Assembly (NCBI RefSeq): GCF_000614065.1
Contig: NZ_BAKG01000005.1
Span: 1-64,000 of the forward strand
DNA: 64,000 bases
Reading direction: 5' to 3'
Origin: Prevotella dentasini JCM 15908
Lineage (GTDB): Bacteria; Bacteroidota; Bacteroidia; Bacteroidales; Bacteroidaceae
Below the pieces are notes generated by a model. It was given only the letters and a program-made list of their open reading frames with translations, was not told the DNA's origin and made no database searches. Shown here in pieces: positions 28,214-38,405 of the stretch; positions within the stretch are counted from its first letter, which is position 1, and the number at the start of each line of letters is the position of its first letter. The translations under genes were made by a program, and so were the position numbers.

Positions 28214-29139
28214 TGAAGACATACTGGAATATCAATGGAAGCCTGAACGCCATCAAGGAATGGCAGCCCAATTGCTGGATTCAGGTAACCTGCCCGACGG
28301 AGCAGGATCAGCAGGAACTCGAAGAGAAGTTCAATATCCCCGATTATTTTCTTTCCGACATCAGCGATACCGATGAGCGTGCCCGATACGAGTACGACGA
28401 CGGATGGATGCTCATTATCCTCCGTATCCCCTATGTCAAGGAGATACGTTCGCGTACGCCCTACACCACGGTGCCCCTTGGTATCATCCACAAGCGCGAT
28501 GTTACCATTACCGTTTGCAACTTTGAAACCAACATGATGATAGACTTTGTCAGCTATCAGCAAAAGCGCGGTGTGGGATTTACGGACTATGTAGACATGA
28601 TTTTCCGTCTCTTTCTTTCCTCTGCCGTATGGTATCTGAAGCGGTTGAAGCAAATCAACACCCTCATCGAAAAGGCTAAAAGAAACCTTGACAAGGGTAT
28701 TAACAACGAGAGCCTGATAGGCCTGAGTCGTCTTCAGGACTCGCTTACCTACTTCATTACCTCTATCCGTGGCAATGAAAACCTGTTGGCAAAGCTGAAG
28801 TTCAAGTTGCAGGTTGACGAGTTGGATGCTGACCTGATTGAAGACGTCAATATCGAGATGAGTCAGGCACGGGAGACGACAAGCATCTATTCTGACATTC
28901 TTGAGTCGACGATGGAAACCTATTCAAGCATCATCAATAACAATATGAACACCGTGATGCGTACCCTTACCTCCGTCTCCATCATCATGATGTTTCCCAC
29001 GCTCATATCCTCTCTTTTCGGCATGAATCTCATCAATGGCATGGAGCAAAACAAATGGGGCTTCGTTATTGCCCTTATCATCTCCGTCGTCGTCTCGGGA
29101 GCTTCGTGGTGGATATTGCGCTATAAGAGACTGATTTAA
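28213..29139 (+). CDS. corA: CorA family magnesium/divalent-cation transporter
   Basis: A 308-aa pentameric inner-membrane channel. A long N-terminal cytoplasmic alpha/beta funnel is followed by the stalk helix and two C-terminal membrane helices. The signature YGMN is seen as LFGMNLINGMEQNK between them, and the C-terminus is basic (LRYKRLI). Typical length. The start at 28213 is in a predicted hairpin. It imports Mg2+ (Co2+ or Ni2+ also known in the family). Confidence 0.93.
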   Translation: MKTYWNINGSLNAIKEWQPNCWIQVTCPTEQDQQELEEKFNIPDYFLSDISDTDERARYEYDDGWMLIILRIPYVKEIRSRTPYTTVPLGIIHKRDVTITVCNFETNMMIDFVSYQQKRGVGFTDYVDMIFRLFLSSAVWYLKRLKQINTLIEKAKRNLDKGINNESLIGLSRLQDSLTYFITSIRGNENLLAKLKFKLQVDELDADLIEDVNIEMSQARETTSIYSDILESTMETYSSIINNNMNTVMRTLTSVSIIMMFPTLISSLFGMNLINGMEQNKWGFVIALIISVVVSGASWWILRYKRLI

Positions 29140-29306
29140 GTGTGAAATCAAAAAAAGATTCTTATATATTAGGTACTTTGAAACTTTTTAACTAAGTTTG
29201 CAACATAAATAGTATGCAGGAAAGGTCTGTGCATAGCGTAGCGAAAGAGCACAGACACCGCCCGGCATAGACAGGAAAAACCGAATCATAAACTAAAAGT
29301 TACATG

Positions 29307-31181
29307 ATGGACTCTCAAGAAAATGCTCTGAATCAGGGCACAGAAGAAGTAAGGCAGGCCGAAGAGGCAAGTAGGCAGGAAGCAAATATCAACGCTGCAC
29401 CAGTCGAAAGTGCTGCCGAAAGCCCTAACGCGGATGTAGAACAGCAGCCTATAGCGGAGCCGGTGGCTTCCGAAGCTAAGGTCTACGGCACGAAGAAGGA
29501 GATTATAGAACGTCTGAAGGAAATTGTCGAGAGCAGCGAGACTCCTGAAAAGGCGGAAATTGACCATTTGAAGACTGCCTTTTACAAGATTCATTTTGCT
29601 GAACGGGACGAACAGCAGAAAGCGTACATCGAAGCTGGCGGAGACCCCGGCAAGTATCAGGTGCTGCCCGATGAAGACGAAGAGACCTTCAAGGCCGAGA
29701 TGTCTGTCGTTAAGGAAAAACGTCAGAAGGCTTTCCTTGCACAGGAGGAGCTGAAGCGTGAAAACCTGAAGAAGAAAGAAGCCATCATCGAAAAGATAAA
29801 GGCAATGGCCACGACGCCCGAGGAAGTCAATAAGAACTTTCAGGCCTTCAAAGCCCTGCAGCAGGAGTGGAAGGAGATTAAGGCCGTTCCTGCCGAGAAG
29901 GCCAACGAATTATGGCGCAGCTATCAGCTCTACGTAGAACAATTCTACGACCTTCTCAACCTCAACCGCGAGGCACGCGAATACGATTTCAAAAAGAATT
30001 TGGAGAAGAAGACCAAGCTCTGCGAGGCTGCCGAGAAGCTGGCTGGGGAGGAAGATGTTATCAGCGCGTTCCACCAGTTGCAGGAACTGCATCAGGAATA
30101 TCGCGAGACTGGCCCTGTCGAAAAGGATTTGCGCGAGCAGGTGTGGGCAAGGTTCAAGGCTGCAAGTACCGTTGTCAACAAGCGGCATCAGCAGCATTTT
30201 GAGGAAATTCGTTCGCGCGAGGAAGAAAACCTTGCGAAGAAAACCGCCCTCTGCGAGAAGGTGGAAGAGATAGCAAAGCAGGAAAACAAAGGTTCTGCCG
30301 ACTGGGAGAAGCATACGCAGGAGATTATCGCCATACAGCAGGAGTGGAAGACCATCGGCTTTGCTCCGCAGAAGATGAATGTCAAGATATTCGAGCGTTT
30401 CCGTGCTGCCTGCGACGACTTCTTTACCCGTAAGGGCGAGTTCTTCAAGAATCTCAAGGCGCAGTTTGCTGAAAATGCGGAGAAGAAGAAGGCACTTCTG
30501 GCAAAGGCACAGGAACTGACCGACTCTACCGACTGGAAGGCTACTTCCGACAAGCTCATTGCCTTGCAGAAAGAGTGGAAGACCATCGGCATGGTGCCCA
30601 AGAAGTTGGGCGACCAGCTTTGGAACGATTTCTTGGCTGCCTGCAATCATTTCTTCGAGGCCCGCAATGCCGTGCATGCCGGTACGCGCAACGAGGAGCA
30701 CGAGAATCTGAAAAAGAAGTACAGCGTCATTGAACGTCTGAAGGCATTGGCTGAGGATGCCGCTGAGAACATTCAGGAAGAGGTACAGAGCCTGACCGAC
30801 GAGTTCAACAAGATAGGACACGTTCCTTTCAGGGAGAAGGACAAGGTCTACAAGGAATATCACGATATTCTCGACAAGCTCTACAAGGAACTCCATGTCA
30901 GCGCAGCGCGCCGCCGGGTAGATAACTTCCGTAACAACCTGAAGAAGATGGCAGACCGTGGTGCTGATGTTCTCGACAACGAGCGTGGCAGGCTGATGCA
31001 CCGGCTTGAGCAGCTGAAGCAGGAGATTAATACTTACGAGAATAACCTCGGCTTCCTGAACGTCAGCAGCAAAAAGGGAAATAGTCTCATTGATGAGATG
31101 AACCGTCGTATTCAGAAGCTGAAGGACGATTTGGAAGAGACCAAACAGAAGATTAAGGCTATTGATGCCGAAAACAAGTAG
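29307..31181 (+). CDS. DUF349 domain coiled-coil protein
   Basis: A 624-aa, charge-rich, highly helical protein. Four or more DUF349 repeats are visible by their recurrent W-K pattern: LQQEWKEIKAVPAEKANELW, IQQEWKTIGFAPQKM, LQKEWKTIGMVPKKLGDQLW and the degenerate DEFNKIGHVPFREKDKVY. An acidic, Ala-rich N-terminus (1-70) precedes them and a coiled coil ends the protein. There is no signal peptide. Function is unknown in Bacteroidetes. An ATG at 29304 immediately precedes the chosen one. A -7-like TAAGTTTG lies at 29193-29200, and a strong terminator follows at 31243. Confidence 0.85.
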   Translation: MDSQENALNQGTEEVRQAEEASRQEANINAAPVESAAESPNADVEQQPIAEPVASEAKVYGTKKEIIERLKEIVESSETPEKAEIDHLKTAFYKIHFAERDEQQKAYIEAGGDPGKYQVLPDEDEETFKAEMSVVKEKRQKAFLAQEELKRENLKKKEAIIEKIKAMATTPEEVNKNFQAFKALQQEWKEIKAVPAEKANELWRSYQLYVEQFYDLLNLNREAREYDFKKNLEKKTKLCEAAEKLAGEEDVISAFHQLQELHQEYRETGPVEKDLREQVWARFKAASTVVNKRHQQHFEEIRSREEENLAKKTALCEKVEEIAKQENKGSADWEKHTQEIIAIQQEWKTIGFAPQKMNVKIFERFRAACDDFFTRKGEFFKNLKAQFAENAEKKKALLAKAQELTDSTDWKATSDKLIALQKEWKTIGMVPKKLGDQLWNDFLAACNHFFEARNAVHAGTRNEEHENLKKKYSVIERLKALAEDAAENIQEEVQSLTDEFNKIGHVPFREKDKVYKEYHDILDKLYKELHVSAARRRVDNFRNNLKKMADRGADVLDNERGRLMHRLEQLKQEINTYENNLGFLNVSSKKGNSLIDEMNRRIQKLKDDLEETKQKIKAIDAENK

Positions 31182-31242
31182 GGAGCTTTCTCCCCGTTGT
31201 AATGTGAGTTTGAAGAAAATAGCATAGTGCTCCGTGGAAATA

Positions 31243-31285
31243 AAAAGGTCGCCTTGGCAAAAATGCCAAGGCGACCTTTTCTTTA
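31243..31285 (+). terminator. terminator after the DUF349 gene
   Basis: A 17-base perfect stem (AAAAGGTCGCCTTGGCA with its complement, four-base loop) ending in TTTTCTTT. Confidence 0.9.
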
Positions 31286-31302
31286 TAGATTTCAAGCGTT
31301 TG

Positions 31303-31609
31303 TCCCTGCACGTTGGGTGTTTTTTGCCTGTAGGAACAGGCCGCGTGCCTGCCGGTGTTGGGTATGACTCCATGCAGTGGGCGTTTTTTCGGACAGGCAC
31401 GGAGGCCTGTCCCTACATTTTGATTGCTAATAAAAGGTAATTTGCATTTGAAGTCTGTTTGTTCCGTACGTTCTTTCAATGTTGCAAGCTCTCTGTAGGG
31501 ACAGGCCCCGTGCCTGTCCGTTCCGCCCGTTTGTCTGCATCGTCCCCATGTTTCCATCCTCTGGATGTTTGTTTTTTGTATTCAGACAGGCATGGAGCTG
31601 TTCCTGCAC
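31303..31609. repeat. cluster of GGACAGGC-type inverted/direct repeats
   Basis: Four related copies at 31331-31355, 31390-31415 (opposite orientation), 31495-31520 and 31583-31609 (opposite, degenerate) share the dyad GGGACAGGC-CCGTGCCTGTCC. A partial TGTCCCTGCACG is at 31305. Each copy is itself nearly palindromic. They resemble REP-like intergenic elements. No transposase is nearby. Confidence 0.7.
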
Positions 31610-31613
31610 GTTG

Positions 31614-31735
31614 TTACTTCTTCATTACCTTTTTGCCGCTTACCATGTATATGCCGGCAGGCAAACGGCCGCCCCGGTGACCATACGCTGTCCTTTTCCC
31701 GGACGATGCAAATCGTAAAGGGAGAAGATATGCCC
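31614..31735 (-). pseudogene. fossil C-terminus of a secreted protein (YDLxG...GKK tail)
   Basis: On the minus strand the sequence reads FSLYDLH, then in another frame GRLPAGIYMVSGKKVMKK and a stop at 31614. This matches the C-terminal tail carried by many Prevotella secreted proteins. No body of a gene precedes it: upstream frames are broken and array C follows. It is most likely the decayed end of a lost gene. Recognition is by pattern only. Confidence 0.5.
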
Positions 31736-31859
31736 GAGGACGGATAACAGCCTGTATTCCGTGCCGTGGCGAGCGGTTGGGAGAGGAAAACATCCGAAAG
31801 CGTCTCTGTGGGACAGCGGTTCGGCGGTTGCCGGATAAGGATGCTATTCCGGGACGACG

Positions 31860-31925
31860 AAAGCGACACTTTCACCCTGTCAAATCGGCACTTTCGGTAG
31901 GCGAAAACGGCAGTTTCATTTTTCG
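31860..31925. repeat. 22-base array C (GGCACTTTC family), three units
   Basis: Units at 31860-31881, 31882-31903 and 31904-31925 have cores GCGACACTTTC, CGGCACTTTCG and ACGGCAGTTTC. Each begins AAA and ends in GTC or GCG/TCG, as in arrays A, B and D. Confidence 0.85.
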
Positions 31926-32245
31926 GGTCTTCCTTGTCCGTTTTGCCTTGTTTTTCTTGTCGTTTGTCTGTTTGCATACAACGGCCTTACGATACTGATG
32001 AGTACATGTCCAACTCCCCATAGATACGACTATCTCACTTTTTGTTTGCACGGAAAAGATGGGAAAGTTCCATTGTTTTGAGAAATTCAAGATTGTAAAG
32101 GCTGTCCTCGTATGCCTTAAGGAAAAGGCAGATGTTACGCAGGGAATCACAACTTGTGAACTGACCGAGCCTTATCAATAAAGGGATTTATATCAATTAA
32201 TTAAAATTTATCGCACCACTAATGTGATATTATAAATATTTTTCG

Positions 32246-32253
32246 TATTTTTG
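32246..32253 (+). promoter_or_regulatory. -7 box (TATTTTTG) for the secreted protein gene
   Basis: TATTTTTG lies in an AT-rich stretch about 85 bases before the start at 32338. The -33 element is weak (TGTG). Confidence 0.45.
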
Positions 32254-32337
32254 TAAAGTACTTTAACACAATCCTGAAACATCCGGTATTACCATTGGAC
32301 GAATAACGATACATTTTTTTACCAAAGTAATATGCTT

Positions 32338-34068
32338 ATGAAAAAGATTACCATTACACTCATCGTCGTGTTAACCGCTATTTCAGCGATGGCACAGACC
32401 GGCGCGCGCCTTGCGCCGCTCACGGTGCAAAACCACCAGACGCAACAGGAAACGTTATCCGAAAACATCAGGACGCAACAAGAAATGCTATCGGGAATTT
32501 CCAAAGCGGCACCCCGGAAAACAGCCCTTCCCATCGTTTACGACGAAATCATCAGGAACCAACCTGAAGGTGAGGAGGTTGAAAGCCTGCAACGCTCGGC
32601 CTTCTGCACAATTCCCGACTGGAACGGAATGAAGTATGTTCCGCAAACCTGCTCCGTAGGCAACTACCTGAAAGGTACGGACGGAAACCTCTATATTTAC
32701 GATGCATTGGGAAAATGCTACACATTCTCTTATCTGAAACTTGAACCGGCGGGCGACGGCTCGTTCGTCCTACGCACTCCGCAGGCCATAGACACCGATT
32801 ATGATTCGGAAGGAAACAAAACCACGTTGTACGCCACACGTCTCACACTGCAAGAGGCGGAAGACGGATTCGTATATGTACCCGAAATGAGAGAAGACGG
32901 AACTTTTGTAGGGGATGTGAAATTCTCGTTCAAGGACGGTGTGCTCGCTCAGGAACCGGGCGGCTACGATTCCGAAACGGGACTTCCGCTCACGCTCATC
33001 GCCCTCACCAACGCTGAAGGCGAATGGACGGGATTTTCCACGACCGACATCGTTATCCAGCCTTTCAACGAAAAAGAAACGGAACTTCCGGAAGATTTGG
33101 AAACATCCATCTATACGCTTTCGTACCTCAGCTACAAGAACACCATGGAAAACGCGGTTGTGCAGGCTGCCTTTTATGGGGACGACTTCTATTTCAAGAA
33201 TCCGTTCGAATTCGACAGCGAGGACGTTCCCGACATGTGGATAAAAGGAACGAAAGAGAACGGAAAAGTGGTGTTCATGCCCCAGTACATCGGGCTGAAC
33301 GAGAGCGAGCACAACTATGTTTTCATGAAACCGGCCACTTATGGCTGGAGAGAAACTGAGGACGGAGGAAAAAAAATGACCGTGGAATCAGTGGACAAAT
33401 TGGTTTTCGACTATGACGAAACCTCCCGTCAACTGACCTGTCGGGAAAAAGGACTCATGCTCATCAACGAGGGCGCAGAGGTGGTAAATCCATGGGCCGC
33501 CTATGCCGACCCCGTGTTCAACCCCTTCGCCGATAAACCATACACACCGGCAAACGCCTCTGAAATAGAGCTGGGAGAATACAGCGAGGACGACGGACTG
33601 CCCATCACCTTCACCGTAAAGAAAGAAGATGTCAATAGCCATCAAATCCTTTCCGAACACCTGTATTACAATTTGTATTTCGATACCGACGAGGTTCCCT
33701 ACACCTTTGACAAGGAAACTTATTCGGGATTGGAAGAAGAGATTACCGACGTGCCCGTTGATTTCTCGGATGGTGATTATTTCTTCGCCGAAGAAGACAA
33801 GCGCATGTGCTATGCCTATGTGGAAAACTGTAGGCGTGTAGGCATTCAGATGGTTTACAAAGGTGGCAATGAGATCCATCGATCAGAGATAGTATGGTGT
33901 GAAAATACATCATCCGGCATAACCTCCACCACTTCCGATTCCATCGCTTCCGTTACTTATTACGACCTTGCGGGCAGACGCCTGTCTCATCCATCAAAGG
34001 GAATTAGCATCCGCCGCATCACCTATTCGGACGGTTCACAAAAGATAACCAAGTATTTAGGTCGCTGA
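32338..34068 (+). CDS. secreted protein of unknown function with a C-terminal YDLAGRR tail
   Basis: A 576-aa protein with a clear signal peptide (MKKITITLIVVLTAISAMAQ). The body is beta-rich and acidic, with repeated Tyr/Asp-rich strands and no recognised enzyme motif. Residues 60-500 look like a Prevotella-specific surface or periplasmic protein. The tail SVTYYDLAGRRLSHPSKGIS resembles the short C-terminal domain common in Prevotella secreted proteins, often compared with type IX sorting signals. MLM at 32332 is an alternative start six bases upstream. It is monocistronic, with a terminator at 34101. Confidence 0.75.
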   Translation: MKKITITLIVVLTAISAMAQTGARLAPLTVQNHQTQQETLSENIRTQQEMLSGISKAAPRKTALPIVYDEIIRNQPEGEEVESLQRSAFCTIPDWNGMKYVPQTCSVGNYLKGTDGNLYIYDALGKCYTFSYLKLEPAGDGSFVLRTPQAIDTDYDSEGNKTTLYATRLTLQEAEDGFVYVPEMREDGTFVGDVKFSFKDGVLAQEPGGYDSETGLPLTLIALTNAEGEWTGFSTTDIVIQPFNEKETELPEDLETSIYTLSYLSYKNTMENAVVQAAFYGDDFYFKNPFEFDSEDVPDMWIKGTKENGKVVFMPQYIGLNESEHNYVFMKPATYGWRETEDGGKKMTVESVDKLVFDYDETSRQLTCREKGLMLINEGAEVVNPWAAYADPVFNPFADKPYTPANASEIELGEYSEDDGLPITFTVKKEDVNSHQILSEHLYYNLYFDTDEVPYTFDKETYSGLEEEITDVPVDFSDGDYFFAEEDKRMCYAYVENCRRVGIQMVYKGGNEIHRSEIVWCENTSSGITSTTSDSIASVTYYDLAGRRLSHPSKGISIRRITYSDGSQKITKYLGR

Positions 34069-34100
34069 TTTTGAAAATGGAAATGAATGAACAATGAAAA

Positions 34101-34140
34101 ACGCCACGTTGACAAGAGAGTCAACGTGGCGTCTTTTGTT
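34101..34140 (+). terminator. terminator after the secreted protein gene
   Basis: A 13-base perfect stem ACGCCACGTTGAC/GTCAACGTGGCGT with a six-base loop, followed by CTTTTGTT. Confidence 0.88.
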
Positions 34141-34179
34141 AAGCCGGTTCATCACAAGACTTTTCTCACATTAACCGGC

Positions 34180-34380
34180 TTATCTTAATTCTGATGGGTG
34201 AATTTTGACTTTGTTTCTATGGATTTCCTTTTTGTCTAACATCTCCATCATTTGCCGATGGCGCGCCAGCATCACTTCCAAGATGAGACCGCACACCCAA
34301 AGAAGGAGAGAAAAGGACCATGAAACCGCAAATGATGAGGATAGGGTAGCGAGGCATCTCGTCCGCATAATTATTGTCAT
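34180..34380 (-). CDS. possible small membrane protein
   Basis: A 66-codon frame with one hydrophobic helix (WSFSLLLWVCGLILEVML) and a charged tail (ARHRQMMEMLDKKEIHRNK). A second frame over the first part reads MPRYPILIICGFMVLFS, which would make a better N-terminus and would need a one-base change to join. It has no recognised family or promoter. It may be a real small protein or chance. Confidence 0.3.
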   Translation of the reverse strand: MTIIMRTRCLATLSSSFAVSWSFSLLLWVCGLILEVMLARHRQMMEMLDKKEIHRNKVKIHPSELR

Positions 34381-34918
34381 AGACTAGTGCTGGTGCGATA
34401 AAATCGCATTAATTTTTACATATCATCAAGTAGAGTTAATTCCGTGATATTATGATTGAGACTGAAAGAGTTGTTTGGCTGAGTAACGAGTTCTCAGAGA
34501 TGGGTGTGCTTAAAGTATCAGAGTCTCTTCATCAGTCCATCATAGTAACAACTGCTCTTATCGGCTCAGGGTACAGCGACGTCGTATTCGCCTGTACCAG
34601 ACGTATGGTAAAGTCGTCTGTGATGTTTGTCTTCCTGTTTGCTTTCGGTAAATCTCTGTGGCCGGTGATACCGTATTTCATTTTGTGGAGACAGCAGTCG
34701 CTCTTGTTGTGCTTTTTGTAGAGCAGGGAGCGGTATCTGGAAACCTTCTCCGAAAGTCGGTGGCGGCTCGGAGCGAAATGCTTGCGATGAGAAATGAAAG
34801 TTATAAAAGTTGTTAACGAATTACATGATATTTATGAAATAAATGTACCTTTGTTTCATTATAAAGCGTAAGCCTTATTAATGTAAACCTAAAAGGCTGC
34901 AAATTTTTCGTAATGAAA
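34381..34918. other. intergenic, nothing firmly recognised
   Basis: AT-rich DNA before the glpT promoter. An 89-codon plus-strand frame (34452-34721) shows no motif, and its codon use is unlike the neighbours. No RNA gene was identified. Confidence 0.4.
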
Positions 34919-34926
34919 TATTTTTG
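34919..34926 (+). promoter_or_regulatory. -7 box (TATTTTTG) upstream of glpT
   Basis: TATTTTTG with CTG 19 bases upstream in place of TTG. It implies a leader of about 165 bases, containing GCCGGCCGGC, before the glpT start at 35095. Confidence 0.45.
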
Positions 34927-35094
34927 TAATAATAATGAAATATGCCGGCCGGCGTAATAGACACTGCACAAGACAATCGTGGCAGGACAGCCTGCACGGT
35001 TTGAACGTGCCCGGTGAAGAAGCTGTATTCCTGTCGTGTCGGCTCTATAAGAACCTTACAAAGCATACATTTACCAATATAATAGCTAAAGATT

Positions 35095-36485
35095 ATGTGG
35101 AAATTACTAACTCCGCCAGCCTACAAGGCTGAACAGACTGGCCCTGAAGCCGACGTCAGGTACAAACAGCTGCGCTGGCAAGTGTTTTTGGGCATATTCA
35201 TCGGATATGCCGGCTTTTACATCGTGCGCAAGAACTTTTCGATGGCGATACCCATGCTCGCACCTTTCGGGTTCGAAAAAGGTGAACTGGGCATTGTCCT
35301 TTCGATGAATGCCATTGCGTACGGATTCTCCAAGTTTATCATGGCGAGCATCTCCGACCGCAGCAACGCCCGTACTTTCCTGCCATTGGGACTGGTGCTG
35401 GCTGCCATCGCTATGCTCTTTATGATAGTGCCTGTACAATGGATAGGCTCGGAGCATAAGTCGTTGGCAATTCTGCTGATGGCTGCGCTGAATTTCCTCG
35501 TAGGATGGTTCAACGGTATGGGCTGGCCTCCGTGCGGACGTGTGATGACTCACTGGTTCTCCATCAAGGAGCGGGGCACGTGGATGTCGTTCTGGAACTG
35601 CGCCCACAATGTCGGCGGTGCACTCGTAGGGCCGATGTCGGTGTATGGCGCGATGTGGTTTGGGTCGTGGTTCTACGGTACGGACGAGCAACGTTACTTC
35701 CTTATCGGTACCTATGCCTTTCCTGCCGCGGCGGCTATTCTGATAGCCTGATGGCGTATAGCATGATACGCGATACGCCACAGTCGTGCGGTCTTCCGTC
35801 TATTGAGAAGTGGAGCGGCTCTGCATCGAAGAGCTACAGCGCGAAGGCGGAGGAGGTGCTCTCTACGAAGGAGATTTTCAAGATAGTGCTCAGCAACAAG
35901 TTCCTCTGGTATATCGCCTTTGCCAATGCCTTTGTGTATATGGTACGCTACGGCTGTCTGGACTGGGCACCGACCATCCTGACCGAGAAAGGCATCGACA
36001 TAAAGAGTGCCGGCTGGGCCTATTTCGCCTATGAGATGGCTGCCATACCGGGTACGATTATCTGCGGATGGCTGTCAGACAAAGTCTTCCACGGTCGTCG
36101 CGCCCTGCCAACGATTATCTTCATGGCCCTCGTAGCTGTGGCCATTGTGGTCTACTGGCAGAATCTTGACAACGTGAACGTCGTTATCGGCTGCCTGATA
36201 GCCATCGGCTTCCTTATCTATGGCCCAGTGATGCTTATCGGCGTGCAGGCTCTCGACCTTGCCCCGAAGAATGCGGCAGGTACGGCGGCAGGTCTGACGG
36301 GATTCATGGGCTATGTGCTCGGTACGGCACTGTTGGCGAATATCGTCATTGGTTATGTGGCAGAAACCGTGGGATGGAATTGGACGTTTATTCTTCTTGT
36401 CATCGCCTGCCTGTTGTCAATTCTCTTCATGGGACTTACCTATAAGGAAGAGCAGTATCTGGCGAAGAGTCAGGTGAACAAGTAG
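35095..36485 (+). CDS. glpT: glycerol-3-phosphate transporter-type MFS antiporter (frameshifted)
   Basis: Organophosphate:phosphate antiporter of the inner membrane. Twelve hydrophobic helices are spread over two frames. The first half has FIGYAGFYIVRKNFSMAIPM, the GlpT/UhpT N-terminal signature, and GWFNGMGWPPCGRVMTHWFS. The second half has SYSAKAEEVLSTKEI and LDLAPKNAAGTAAGLTGFMGY. Adding one base at 35745-35750 joins AAILIA to LMAYSMIRDTPQSCGLP and gives 463 aa. glpQ and a porin follow, so the likely substrate is glycerol-3-phosphate released by GlpQ. The frame break is probably artefactual. Confidence 0.88.
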
Positions 36486-36654
36486 ACGAGTGGGACGGGT
36501 TGGCAAGTTGACGAGTTGATTGCGAGAGAGCAGGCAGGGATACAGCCCTTAGGTGTTGTCCTTTAATTTCCCTAACTTATTTAACTCTCCTAACTCCCAG
36601 ATTTAACTCCCCAAAAACAATAGAAACCATAAATAACAATTAAAAGCAAAAACA

Positions 36655-38363
36655 ATGATTAAGAGTCTTTACAGATTAGGGCTTTTGGGCGTAGCTGCCG
36701 TATCAGTCCTGACCTCTTGCTCCGACGAACAAGAGTTTACCAATGAGAACACCGACGCGAAGCGCATCGAGGTTCAGAAGATTTCTGACGAGATGGCAAA
36801 AGTACGCGACTATGTGCCTCTCTATGCCTGTGTGGCACACCGCGGTTCTACCTACTGGGCACCGGAAGAAACCGAGGCCGCATGGCGTTGGGCAAGAAAC
36901 ATGGGTGCCGACTACTTGGAGAGCGACCTTCAGGCTACCAAGGACGGCGTGTGCTTGCCAATCATGATGAGAACCTGAAGCGCACGACCAACATAGAGGA
37001 CGTGTTCTCTGACGAGGTGCCCACCATCCGCAAGGATTTCTACCGCAGCTTCCGCAACGCTGACGGCAGCCAGCACTTCAGCGAGGAGGACATCGATGCA
37101 CAGTATGCCCGCGACAAGCAGGACTTCCGCTCCAACTACACTCTTTCCTACTACTATGCAGAGCTGTTGATGCTTGATGCCGGAAAGTGGTTCAACGACG
37201 GAACTCCGGAGCAGGGTCGCACCTCGTTTGCTGCCAAGCACAATGGCAAGGTTGTATATAATAATGGTGTTCCCTCCATTCAGTATTCCGACGGTCTCTA
37301 TGTCTCTGCACTGCAAGACCAGATTAACTACGCCATGGGCAAGAAGCTTAACCGCGACTCAGAGGGCCGCCGTGTGCTGACCTACAAGATTAAGGACGAG
37401 TACAAGGACATGACGCTGGCTGAAATATACAAGGCAGCCAAGGCAGCCGTAAAGTGCGACGACCCGTCGGTGGTAGGGAGCAAGGCCGCCAAGTATATGG
37501 ACTTCGTTGAATACAGCTTCGGCGACAAGAATGGCTCGACGGCATACGTGAATGACGAGGCCGACAATGGCAACCGTCCGGGCATTTATCCCGAGTTCAA
37601 GGAGTCGTGGCTCAACCCGAAGGACATCGAAATACGCGTCTACAACATTCTCGACGAGTGGGGATGGAACATCATCACCAAGCCCGAGACTGCTAACAAC
37701 CCGTTCTACGTGGCAGGCAAGGTGAACGTGGGCAATACCAACGGCAAGGTGATTCTCCAGACCTTCTCGTTCGACGCTCTCCACCGCGCCTACGGTGTCT
37801 TCAAGGGTCAGGTTCCGATGTGCTACCTGCTCTGGATTAGCACTCCGGCCTACGCTACTGACATTGCCTACGACACACCGACAGGCTATGCCGACTTCAT
37901 CAAGTATGCACAGGACAATGGTGCCCACATTATCGGCCCTGCCATCTCCGGTGCGCCCAACAATTATCCTGAGATGAACAACCCGTGGCAGGCTTACATG
38001 ATTCGTAAGGCTGGCATGCTCAACCATCCTTACTCCTTCGATTCTGACGCACAGATGAAGAAGTATATGGGCTACTTCGTCAACTTCTGGGGCGAGAACC
38101 CGACTGAGTTCGACGACCTGCTCAACGTGAACGTGCTCGCTACTCCCTATACTACCTTCAAGGAGAGCAGCTCCCACCCGGTATACATGGACGGCTTCTT
38201 CACCAACCGTTCGGAGATTTCCCTCCACTACATGATTGAGAACGGCTTCCGCTGCAATGCCAAGCTGGCCAATCCGTTCCGTCCCGGTCAGACCTACGAC
38301 AACTCGCAGGCTCCTTCCACCGTTCCGAACGCCGATGCCGTACTCGATGCCTTAGGCTACTAA
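36655..38363 (+). CDS. glpQ: glycerophosphodiester phosphodiesterase, lipoprotein (frameshifted)
   Basis: Hydrolyses glycerophosphodiesters to glycerol-3-phosphate and an alcohol. The N-terminus is a lipoprotein signal with lipobox LTSC ([21 protein letters not shown] before the Cys), so it acts in the periplasm or on the surface. The GDPD residues are [18 protein letters not shown] and [17 protein letters not shown]. The last motif is split from the first two by a missing base near 36957-36959. Repaired length is 569 aa. It sits between glpT and a porin, which completes a plausible uptake pathway. Length exceeds a minimal GDPD; the extra C-terminal part is not recognised. Confidence 0.88.
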
Positions 38364-38405
38364 TCAGGTATAAACCATCAAAACAATCAAATTAAAGAAA
38401 CTGAT

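Noticed and set aside
34452..34721. 89-codon plus-strand frame before glpT
   Set aside because: No family pattern, no promoter box and composition unlike neighbours; chance is more likely.
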